Source: Gemmatimonadaceae bacterium | Lineage (GTDB): Bacteria; Gemmatimonadota; Gemmatimonadetes; Gemmatimonadales; Gemmatimonadaceae | Assembly (NCBI GenBank): GCA_022843265.1 | Contig: JALHNZ010000040.1 | Location: 1-32,198 of the forward strand | Length of the DNA: 32,198 nucleotides | Direction of reading: 5' to 3' | Shown here: one piece after another, positions 23,596 to 31,336 of the stretch | Numbering within the stretch: position 1 is the stretch's first letter | How the letters are laid out: every line of letters begins with the position of its first letter | Notes under the pieces: model-generated | Seen by the model: only the letters and a program-made list of their open reading frames with translations | Told to the model about the DNA's origin: nothing | The model's database searches: none | Position numbers and translations under genes: made by a program

Positions 23596-25811
23596 CCACG
23601 CGAAGCGCAGGTCGTTCAGCGTCTGTGGAGCAGCAGATCACCGCTTTACTTGCCCGCATGACGCTGGACGAAAAGATTGGCCAGTTGGCGCAGGTGAATG
23701 CGGCGGGTGGTCACGTTCCCGATCACCTGCGCGATGCGATTCGTGAAGGACGCATTGGTTCGGTGTTGAATGAAGTGCATGTCGACACCGTGAATGAGAT
23801 ACAGCGACTGGCGGTGCACGAAAGCCGACTTGGTATTCCGCTGCTGATCGGGCGGGATGTGATTCACGGCTTTACCACGGTGTTCCCGATACCGCTGGGG
23901 CAAGCGGCGAGCTGGAATCCGACGTTGGTCGAAGAGGGCGCACGCATTGCGGCGCAGGAAGCTGCGGCGTGCGGCGTGAATCTCACGTTCGCCCCGATGA
24001 TCGACATCTCGCGCGATCCGCGGTGGGGACGGGTGGCCGAGTCGCTGGGTGAAGACCCGTATCTCACGGGCGTGCTTGGTGCGGCCATGATTCGCGGCTT
24101 TCAGGGTGATGATCTTGCACGCGATGGCAGTATTGCCGCATGCGCCAAACACTTTGCTGGCTACGGTGCCAGTGAGAGTGGCCGCGACTACAACACCACC
24201 AATATTCCGGAGAACGAGTTACGGAATGTGTATTTGCCGCCGTTCAAGGCCGCGGTAGATGCCGGTGTGGCCAGCCTGATGACCTCGTTTTCTGATCTCG
24301 ATGGCGTACCCGCTTCGGCGAACACTTTTCTGCTCAAGCAGGTTTTGCGCGACGAGTGGCACGCCGATGCCATGGTGATCAGCGACTGGGAGTCCATCAA
24401 ACAGTTGGCCGTGCATGGGTTCACCGAGAATGACCGGGAATCCGCGTATCAGGCAGCCACAGCCGGTGTGGATATGGAAATGGCGAGCACCGCGTACGCC
24501 GATCATCTCGCGTCGCTGGTTCGCGAAGGTCGCATCTCTGAACCGACCGTCGACGCCATGGTGCGTAATGTCTTGCGCGTCAAGTTTCGACTTGGTCTGT
24601 TTGACAACGCACAGACCGATGCCGCTGCGTACGCGCCCGCTGCAAACGCTGATCACTTGCACGCCGCCTACAACGCCGCGGTAGCGAGCGCGGTACTGCT
24701 CAAGAACGATGACTGGGCACTGCCGCTCCATGTGGAGTCACTCGACCGCATTGCCGTGATTGGACCGCTCGCCGATGATCCGTACGAACAGCTGGGCACG
24801 TGGATTTTTGACGGCGATGCGGCGCACAGTCGCACCATATTGCAGAGCATTCGCGAGTTTGTTGGCGAACGGGCCACCGTGGAGTTTGCGCGCGGCGTAC
24901 AGACCACACGTAGCCGCAGCCACGAACACGTGGCAGAGGCCGTCGCACTGGCTGCGCGTAGTGATGTGGTGATTCTGGTGCTTGGTGAAGAAGCGATTCT
25001 GTCTGGCGAAGCCCACTGCCGCGCCGACATCACGTTGCCTGGAGCGCAGCAAGGCCTCCTCGAAGCGGTGAGCGCCACTGGTACCAAGGTGGTGCTGGTG
25101 CTCATGGCGGGTCGACCACTCGCGCTGGAGTTGGCGGTGCCACACGCGTCTGCGATGCTGTACGCGTGGCACCCGGGTACCATGGGCGGACAGGCGATTT
25201 CTGATCTGCTCTTTGGCGTTGTGTCACCGAGCGGCAAGCTGCCCGTCACGTTTCCTCGTGTGACCGGGCAGATTCCCATTTATTACGCGCACAAACACAC
25301 CGGCAAGCCAGCCACGGCTGAGTCGTTCATTCACATGGAGGACATCGAGCCGCGTGCCCATCAGGTCTCGGTGGGCAATACGTCCTTTCATCTCGACGCG
25401 GGCTTTACGCCACTTTTTCCGTTCGGGTTTGGCCTGTCGTATTCGCATGTGGAATACGAGCACATGCAGTGCAGCACAGCTGTACTCACCATGACTGGGC
25501 GGATTACGATCAGCGCTGACGTCGTGAACGTTGGTCCGCGCCCTGTAGAAGAAGTGGTGCAGCTGTATGTACGTGATCTTGTGGGCGATGTCACGCGGCC
25601 AGTGAAAGAGCTGAAGGCGTTCACGCGTGTGCAACTGGCGCGTGGAGAACGACGCCATGTCGCCTTTACGCTGACAGCGCGTGATCTCGCGTTTTACGGA
25701 CGGGCGCAACGCCTCATTGTGGAGCCCGGACGCTTTCATGTCTGGATTGGTGGCAGTTCCAATCCGGAGTTGCGAGCTGAGTTTACGCTGGTCGACGACA
25801 CTGCGCGATGA
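23592..25811 (+). CDS. GH3 beta-glucosidase (BglX-like, cytoplasmic form)
   Basis: A 739-residue family 3 glycoside hydrolase that removes glucose from the non-reducing end of beta-glucan oligosaccharides. The N-terminal barrel (about 10-340) includes KIGQLAQVN, LLIGRDVIHGF, RDPRWGRVAESLGEDPYL, CAKHFAGYG and the nucleophile D265 in VISDWESI. The C-terminal domain (about 375-600) carries LGEEAILSGEAHCRAD with the probable acid/base Glu. A fibronectin-like third domain (about 655-735) ends the chain. Unlike E. coli BglX there is no signal peptide, so it should work in the cytoplasm. GTG 23592 lies in the stop of the fusion gene; the long upstream extension of this frame only overlaps that gene. 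Confidence 0.9.
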   Translation: MTTRSAGRSASVEQQITALLARMTLDEKIGQLAQVNAAGGHVPDHLRDAIREGRIGSVLNEVHVDTVNEIQRLAVHESRLGIPLLIGRDVIHGFTTVFPIPLGQAASWNPTLVEEGARIAAQEAAACGVNLTFAPMIDISRDPRWGRVAESLGEDPYLTGVLGAAMIRGFQGDDLARDGSIAACAKHFAGYGASESGRDYNTTNIPENELRNVYLPPFKAAVDAGVASLMTSFSDLDGVPASANTFLLKQVLRDEWHADAMVISDWESIKQLAVHGFTENDRESAYQAATAGVDMEMASTAYADHLASLVREGRISEPTVDAMVRNVLRVKFRLGLFDNAQTDAAAYAPAANADHLHAAYNAAVASAVLLKNDDWALPLHVESLDRIAVIGPLADDPYEQLGTWIFDGDAAHSRTILQSIREFVGERATVEFARGVQTTRSRSHEHVAEAVALAARSDVVILVLGEEAILSGEAHCRADITLPGAQQGLLEAVSATGTKVVLVLMAGRPLALELAVPHASAMLYAWHPGTMGGQAISDLLFGVVSPSGKLPVTFPRVTGQIPIYYAHKHTGKPATAESFIHMEDIEPRAHQVSVGNTSFHLDAGFTPLFPFGFGLSYSHVEYEHMQCSTAVLTMTGRITISADVVNVGPRPVEEVVQLYVRDLVGDVTRPVKELKAFTRVQLARGERRHVAFTLTARDLAFYGRAQRLIVEPGRFHVWIGGSSNPELRAEFTLVDDTAR

Positions 25812-25842
25812 TGCGCACCACCATCAATTTCTGTTAATCCTC

Positions 25843-27615
25843 ATGACCGCAACACTCGCCAATCGCGAGACGACCGCCTACGTGGAATCGCTGCTCGCCC
25901 GACTCACGCTTGAGCAGAAAGTCGGGCAGATGATACAGCCCGAACGCATGGCGATTACGCCCGATGAAGTCGCTGAATACCACATCGGTTCGGTGCTCAG
26001 TGGTGGTGGATCCGCACCAGGCGCAAACACGGCCGCTGACTGGATTGCGATGAACGATGCGTACTGGATGGCCTCCATGCGCGACGCCCCCAATCGTGTG
26101 CCGATTCCGTTGTTGTATGGCGTAGACGCGGTGCACGGGCACGCCAACGTGCTGGGAGCCACGGTGTTTCCGCATAACATCGGTCTCGGCGCCACACGTG
26201 ATCCGGATCTCATGGAACGCATTGCGCAGATCACCGCCCGCGAGGTGCTGGCCACTGGTGTGGATTGGACGTTTGCGCCGACACTCGCTGTGGCCAAGCA
26301 CATTTACTGGGGGCGTACGTACGAAAGTTTTTCGGATGATCCGCACCTTGTCTCGTCGTATGCCGGCGCGCTGGTGCGCGGATTGCAGCAGGAGTGTGGA
26401 CGTGGCGGCGTGGTGGCGTGCGCAAAACATTGGGTGGGTGATGGTGGAACCACCAATGGCCGCGATCAGGGCAATACCGCGATCTCCGAAGAGGAACTTG
26501 AGCGGACGCATATGGCCCCCTATCTGCCCGCGCTGCAGGAGGGAGTGCTCACGGTGATGGCGTCGTTCAACAGCTGGAACGGCGTGAAGTGTCACGGCAA
26601 CCGCTATTTGCTCACCGAGGTGCTCAAGGAGCGTCTTGGCTTTGGCGGGTTTGTGATTTCCGATTGGGATGGTGTGGACTACTTGTCTGACGATCCTGCA
26701 GAAGCGATGGCGATGGCCGCGAATGCCGGTGTGGACATGTTCATGGTGTCCGTGGAGTGGAAGCGATGCATTACGCACCTCCTGGATCATGTGCGCACGG
26801 GTGTTGTGCCAATGTCGCGCATTGATGATGCGGTGCGTCGTATTCTCACCGTAAAGCATCGCTACGGCTTATTTGATCGGCCGCGTCCGGCCGAGCGGTA
26901 TTGGTCTAGCCAAGACTGTCTCGGCGCACCTGAGCATCGTGAGGTGGCGCGCGAAGCGGTGCGCAAATCGCTGGTGTTGCTGCAGAACACCAACAACATC
27001 TTGCCGCTCGACCGTACGGCACGCCTTCTGGTGGCTGGCAAGAACGCGGACAACCGGGGGCATCAGTGCGGTGGCTTTACCGTGGCGTGGCAGGGTACGA
27101 ATGGCAACGAGCAGATCATTGGTGGCACCTCGATCTGGGAGGGCATCAAAGCGGTGGCGCCGCATGCACAACTCAGCGTCGATGGCAGCGCGGCCAATGC
27201 TTCGGCGCACGACGTCGCGATTGTGGTGATCGGCGAGCGGCCGTACGCCGAAGGGATGGGTGACATCCGGCCTGCCGGTCTGGTGGCGCCGGGCTCGAGT
27301 CCCGAAGGACGCACTGCCAAACTCGATGCGTATGGTCAAACCATTGAACTCGCCGTGTTGCATCCGGAAGATCTGGCCACCATTCGCGCGATCACCAGAC
27401 ACGGTATTCCCGTGGTCGCGGTGCTTGTGTCGGGCCGCCCGCTGATTGTGGATACGGAGCTCACGGAGACCAAAGCGTTTGTGGCCGCGTGGTTGCCGGG
27501 CTCAGAAGGACAGGGCGTCGCCGATGTGCTGTTCGGTGATCATGCATTCACCGGCGTGCTGCCGTTTGCGTGGCCACACATTACAACCCGCTGGCCGCGC
27601 GGTTACGGGCTGTAG
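25843..27615 (+). CDS. GH3 exo-beta-glucanase/beta-glucosidase (ExoP-like, short)
   Basis: A 590-residue GH3 enzyme of the ExoI/ExoP type: LLYGVDAVHGHANVLGATVF, RDPDLMERIAQITAREV, FAPTLAVAKHIYWGRTYESF, ACAKHWVGDGG and the nucleophile D274 in VISDWDGVDY. The C-terminal domain has SLVLLQNTNNILPL, CGGFTVAWQG and LPFAWP ending RGYGL. Known relatives release glucose from beta-1,3/1,4-glucans. It lacks a signal peptide and the FnIII domain. ATG 25843 has no ribosome site; a 9-codon mini-ORF (25808-25837) starting in the previous stop codon ends 5 bases before it and may relay ribosomes. It differs from the first GH3, so the two may split linkages or chain lengths between them. Confidence 0.9.
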   Translation: MTATLANRETTAYVESLLARLTLEQKVGQMIQPERMAITPDEVAEYHIGSVLSGGGSAPGANTAADWIAMNDAYWMASMRDAPNRVPIPLLYGVDAVHGHANVLGATVFPHNIGLGATRDPDLMERIAQITAREVLATGVDWTFAPTLAVAKHIYWGRTYESFSDDPHLVSSYAGALVRGLQQECGRGGVVACAKHWVGDGGTTNGRDQGNTAISEEELERTHMAPYLPALQEGVLTVMASFNSWNGVKCHGNRYLLTEVLKERLGFGGFVISDWDGVDYLSDDPAEAMAMAANAGVDMFMVSVEWKRCITHLLDHVRTGVVPMSRIDDAVRRILTVKHRYGLFDRPRPAERYWSSQDCLGAPEHREVAREAVRKSLVLLQNTNNILPLDRTARLLVAGKNADNRGHQCGGFTVAWQGTNGNEQIIGGTSIWEGIKAVAPHAQLSVDGSAANASAHDVAIVVIGERPYAEGMGDIRPAGLVAPGSSPEGRTAKLDAYGQTIELAVLHPEDLATIRAITRHGIPVVAVLVSGRPLIVDTELTETKAFVAAWLPGSEGQGVADVLFGDHAFTGVLPFAWPHITTRWPRGYGL

Positions 27616-27638
27616 CGCACCAACATCATCGTCGCGAT

Positions 27639-27672
27639 CACACAGGGGACCGTATACGCGGTCCCCTGTGTG
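27639..27672. terminator. Perfect 14-bp hairpin between converging operons
   Basis: CACACAGGGGACCG (27639-27652), loop TATACG, CGGTCCCCTGTGTG (27659-27672). It lies 23 bp after the GH3 stop on the plus strand and 10 bp after the transporter stop on the minus strand. There is no T tract on either side. It is suited to end or protect both transcripts. Confidence 0.7.
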
Positions 27673-27682
27673 CATTGCAACG

Positions 27683-29233
27683 CTACGTCGCCAACGCGGG
27701 ACCGGGACTGCCTCGCCGCGCTTCAAGCTGCTCGCGCACTTCGCGAGCCCGTGCCTCGGTAATCGGATACGTTGCCACGGCCCAGATGGCGAGTCCCGAC
27801 GTGACCATGGGAATCACGACATCGCACAGCCGCATCAGGAAAATGGTGTTCTCGGATTGTGCACCAGCCAGCGCAACATCGAATCCGGTGGCGTTGAGCA
27901 GATAACCGCCAGCGGCCAGCGCGGCGGCCATGCCGAGCTTGACCACCCACCAGAAAATCGATCCGAACATACCTTCGCGCCGCTGATACGTCTCGACTTC
28001 ATCGGCGTCCACCACATCGGCAATCATCGAGCCCATGAGTGTGAACAATCCGCCTAGTCCGAAGGCCATGAGTGGAACCGGAAGCAGCAACAACATCGGA
28101 TACTTCGGATTGTAGCAGAACCATTTGAGTCCGTACCCGACAATTGAGAGTCCGGTGCTCACAAAAAATGCTTTGCGTTTCCCGATACGTGTGCTCAGCC
28201 ACGTAATCAGCATGATCACACCAAATGTGGATGCTGCACCGAGTGTGCCCGCATAGCCCGCGTATCGGGCACCCAATTCCTGATCGCCGCTGAACACGTA
28301 ATAGATGATCACGTACGTCTGAAACGACGAGATCATGATGAAACCGTTGAACACCAGGAACGTGGCGACACACAGCTTGATGAACGGCTTCGATCGCAGT
28401 GTGGTCGCAAACCCTTTGCCAAACTCTTTCATGTTCCGGCCAAGCGCGGCGACACGCGATTCCAGCCGCGGCGGAGCGTTGGGATCGACCGCCGCCATAA
28501 CAAAACGCTCGCGAAGAAAGAGCGCGGGCAGAATACCAATTGCGATGGCGACCACACCGATGCCAATGGCCAGACCTTTCGCACCCGCGATCTGGTCGGG
28601 GAACCATGGTTTGTACGTCATGATCCACAAAAACCACGGCGACACGAGATACGCGAGCTGACCAATAAAGTTCTGCACACCCATGAGGCGCGTGCGCTCG
28701 TGATAATCGGGTGTGAGCTCGTATCCCAGCGCGACCCACGGTGTGGCAAATACGGTGTACGCGAGATAGAAAATGATCGAGCCGGTCAGGAAGTACCAGA
28801 AATAGAAAGACTCCGTGCGACCGATTGGCAACTGCCAGAGCAGCGCGAAGATGATGCCAGCCGAAATCGCGCCGACAAAAATGTATGGACGTCGCCGTCC
28901 CCATCGAGACGACGTGTTATCCGAGATGTAGCCCATCATCGGATCAGTCAGCGCATCGGTAATGCGCGGCAGTGCACCAAGCAGGCCAACAAGCGCCGGG
29001 TTCATGCCCAATCCGAGATTGAGCACAATCGCCATGCCGCCAATTGCGGCGGCGAGGAGATTGTTCACGAACGCGCCCATTCCGTAGGCGAGTTTACGCG
29101 GAAACGAGATACGGTCAGCGAGTGCGGTGGAATACTGTGCGGTAAAGCCCGTGTGCCCCGAGTCGTCGATCCGCGCGTGCCACGCCGAGATCGCCAGCTT
29201 CCAGAAGGCGCGCAAACGCGATGCGATACTCAC
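27683..29233 (-). CDS. GPH-family sugar:cation symporter (MFS)
   Basis: A 516-residue inner-membrane transporter of the glycoside-pentoside-hexuronide family (MelB/XynB-like), importing mono- or oligosaccharides with H+ or Na+. Twelve hydrophobic segments are visible. Family signs are LAYGMGAFVNNL at the first helix, DPMMGYISDNTSSRWGRRRPYI after helix 2 (Asp and Arg-rich loop) and MIADVVDADEVETYQRREGMFGS in the C-terminal half. GTG 29233 lies inside the GH16 stop (GTGA), so the two are translated in tandem. Given the neighbours, glucose or short beta-glucan oligosaccharides are the likely cargo, to be cut by the two cytoplasmic GH3 enzymes. Confidence 0.88.
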   Translation of the reverse strand: MSIASRLRAFWKLAISAWHARIDDSGHTGFTAQYSTALADRISFPRKLAYGMGAFVNNLLAAAIGGMAIVLNLGLGMNPALVGLLGALPRITDALTDPMMGYISDNTSSRWGRRRPYIFVGAISAGIIFALLWQLPIGRTESFYFWYFLTGSIIFYLAYTVFATPWVALGYELTPDYHERTRLMGVQNFIGQLAYLVSPWFLWIMTYKPWFPDQIAGAKGLAIGIGVVAIAIGILPALFLRERFVMAAVDPNAPPRLESRVAALGRNMKEFGKGFATTLRSKPFIKLCVATFLVFNGFIMISSFQTYVIIYYVFSGDQELGARYAGYAGTLGAASTFGVIMLITWLSTRIGKRKAFFVSTGLSIVGYGLKWFCYNPKYPMLLLLPVPLMAFGLGGLFTLMGSMIADVVDADEVETYQRREGMFGSIFWWVVKLGMAAALAAGGYLLNATGFDVALAGAQSENTIFLMRLCDVVIPMVTSGLAIWAVATYPITEARAREVREQLEARRGSPGPALAT

Positions 29234-30021
29234 GGCGTCGACTCGTACACGCGTACCCAGTCCACCAGCATGGTTTGCGGGAAGCGCGTTTGCGCATCGG
29301 GCGCGCCGACGAAAGTACCACCAACCGCTACGTTCAGAATGATGTAGAACGGATGGTCGAACACCCACTCGCCGCGCACATCACCGCGTCGCACGGTGTG
29401 GTAGAGCGTGTTGTCTACGAAAAAATCAATTCGTGCATCAGACCACTCGATGCTGAACTCGTGGAAATCATCATCGAACCGCGCCTGCTGTAACTCGTAG
29501 CGCCGTGTGATGGCGTTACCGCCGGAATAGCCCGGTCCATGCACACTGCCGAGCACGACACGTGGTTCCTGACCACGATATTCCATGACATCGATTTCGC
29601 CGGTTTGCGGCCAGCCTACCACATCGATGTCGGCACCCAACAGCCAGAATGCAGGCCAGATGCCCTGACCCACGGGCAACTTGATGCGCGCGGCGATTCG
29701 ACCGTACTGAAACTCGCGCCGTCCTTTGGTCGTGATGCGCGCCGAGGTGTAGGCACGTCCTTGGAAGGATTCGGCACGCGCGGTGATGGCCAGATTTCCG
29801 TTACCATCGAGCGAGGCGTTGTCTGCGCGATTGGTATCGTACTCGAGTTGTGCGTTGCCCCAATCTGTGCCCACATCGAATCGCCAGTTCGCGGCGCTGG
29901 GCAACGTGCCAGCCGCGCCTTCAAACTCGTCTTCCCACACGAGCGTCCACGACGGACCGGGATCCGTGCACCCGAACAGCGAAGCGGCGAGCGCCGCGAG
30001 AATCACAGCCTGACGGGTCAT
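29230..30021 (-). CDS. GH16 laminarinase-type lipoprotein
   Basis: A 263-residue family 16 endo-beta-1,3-glucanase. The lipobox LFGC (C18) makes it a lipoprotein, so it is held at the outer membrane or in the periplasm. The GH16 body includes LVWEDEFEG at the start, GRIAARIKLPVGQGIWPAFWLLG, the catalytic ExDxxE motif GEIDVMEYRG (E142 nucleophile, D144, E147 acid/base), VLGSVHGPGYSG, and HEFSIEWSDARIDFFVDN ending in LVDWVRVYE. The residues match laminarinase-like GH16_3 enzymes with no extra loop to suggest agarase or carrageenase. It follows the ROK gene by 21 bp and overlaps the transporter gene. Fusion to a CBM is absent, but a repeat protein encoded upstream may supply binding. Confidence 0.92.
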   Translation of the reverse strand: MTRQAVILAALAASLFGCTDPGPSWTLVWEDEFEGAAGTLPSAANWRFDVGTDWGNAQLEYDTNRADNASLDGNGNLAITARAESFQGRAYTSARITTKGRREFQYGRIAARIKLPVGQGIWPAFWLLGADIDVVGWPQTGEIDVMEYRGQEPRVVLGSVHGPGYSGGNAITRRYELQQARFDDDFHEFSIEWSDARIDFFVDNTLYHTVRRGDVRGEWVFDHPFYIILNVAVGGTFVGAPDAQTRFPQTMLVDWVRVYESTP

Positions 30022-30042
30022 GATCGCATGGAGGAGGGCGCG

Positions 30043-31293
30043 CTAACGAGCGCCGATGGTAGGAAAGAGCGTGGGGTCGTTCAGCGCCGCTTCAAGCACC
30101 AGCGTGGCTGCACCAACGGCCACTCCGAGGGGCCCGAGTTCACTGTGCCGGATTTCGGATGCCGCAACAGCACTGACAAACGTCCGGCGAAGCACGACTT
30201 CACGCAGCGGACCAATGAGGCGATGGCCTACCCGAGTGAGACCCCCACCAATAATGACGGCGGCCGGATTCATCAGATTGAGCAGCCCCGCGATGGCGAT
30301 ACCGAGGTATTCGGCGGCTTCGCACACCACCTGGACGGCGAGTGGATCGTCGGTGAGTGCTGCTGCTTCGATCGCTTCAATCGTGAGCAGTGACGTGCCG
30401 TGCAGCGAAGACGCAGGGAAATCAGGCAACAGCGCGCGCGTGCGTTCGACTAACGCGGACGCGCCAACGAAGGTGACGAGGCACCCTCGATTTCCGCAGT
30501 TGCACACGGCACCCCGTGGATCAATTGCCACATGTCCAATCTCACCGGCTACGCCGGTTGCTCCGCGGCGTACGCGTCCATCGATCACATGACCGGAGCC
30601 GATACCGGTCGCGACTTTGATGTACGCGAAGTCGTCGAAGCCGCGGCCTGCTCCCCACCACTGCTCCGCCAGCGCGCCAAGATTTGCGTCATTGTCGATG
30701 AACAGCGGCAGCGAGAACTGTGCGCGCAACGCTTCGAATCCGTTGCGACCGCCCCAGTCTGGCATCGCCAATGCGGAGAGCCGCTCAGGATGGCGCGGGT
30801 CGACGGGGCTTGGTACGGCGATCCCGATACCGAGCAGACGATCAGGGGCGCCGCGCCACTGGGCCACACAGCGCGAAATCAGCTCGGCCGCCAGCGCGCG
30901 CGTTCCCGTGGGATCAGCGCGCACTGGCCATTCGCGGTACTCAGACGCGAGCACGCCGCCGCGCAGATTGGTCAGTACTACCGTGATGTGTGTGGCGCCA
31001 ATATCGACGCCAACGATACCGCAGGCATCATCCTGAAACTCAAGATTGATCGGTCGCCGGCCACCGCGAGATTCGCCAATGCCGGCTTCCGACACGAGCT
31101 CGGTGGCAATCAGGAATCCCACCAACTCCGACACGGTCGAACGTGACAGCTCCTCACGCCGTGCGATTTCGGCGCGGGAGATCGTGCGTTCTTTCCAGAT
31201 CAATCGCAGGACCGCATCCGCCAACGCGGATGGACGCGGTACAACAGTCGGGGCAACACCTGCGTCGGCGCTACTCGGGAAATGCTCAGTCAT
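30043..31293 (-). CDS. ROK-family transcriptional regulator (NagC/XylR type)
   Basis: A 416-residue repressor of the ROK family. Residues about 37-66 form a winged HTH (ISRAEIARREELSRSTVSEL), and the remainder is a sugar-kinase-like domain: VGVDIGATHITVVLTNLRGG, IDNDANLGALAEQW (about 199-212) and the ROK zinc motif GHVAIDPRGAVCNCGNRGC (H254, C264, C266, C271). Family members bind a sugar or sugar phosphate and release DNA. ATG 31293 has GGAG (31302-31299) 5 bases upstream. Its gene heads or sits within the GH16-transporter string, so it likely controls both strings of the locus, possibly through the repeat at 20325-20349. A small GGCACG/CGTGCC hairpin (31308-31326) lies just upstream. Confidence 0.88.
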   Translation of the reverse strand: MTEHFPSSADAGVAPTVVPRPSALADAVLRLIWKERTISRAEIARREELSRSTVSELVGFLIATELVSEAGIGESRGGRRPINLEFQDDACGIVGVDIGATHITVVLTNLRGGVLASEYREWPVRADPTGTRALAAELISRCVAQWRGAPDRLLGIGIAVPSPVDPRHPERLSALAMPDWGGRNGFEALRAQFSLPLFIDNDANLGALAEQWWGAGRGFDDFAYIKVATGIGSGHVIDGRVRRGATGVAGEIGHVAIDPRGAVCNCGNRGCLVTFVGASALVERTRALLPDFPASSLHGTSLLTIEAIEAAALTDDPLAVQVVCEAAEYLGIAIAGLLNLMNPAAVIIGGGLTRVGHRLIGPLREVVLRRTFVSAVAASEIRHSELGPLGVAVGAATLVLEAALNDPTLFPTIGAR

Positions 31294-31336
31294 CGCCACT
31301 CCGTTCAGGCACGGAGAGTGCGTGCCGAGGTCCAGG

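Noticed and set aside
29539-30393. 284-codon open frame on the plus strand opposite GH16 and ROK genes
   Set aside because: It crosses two well-supported minus-strand genes and has no recognisable motif.
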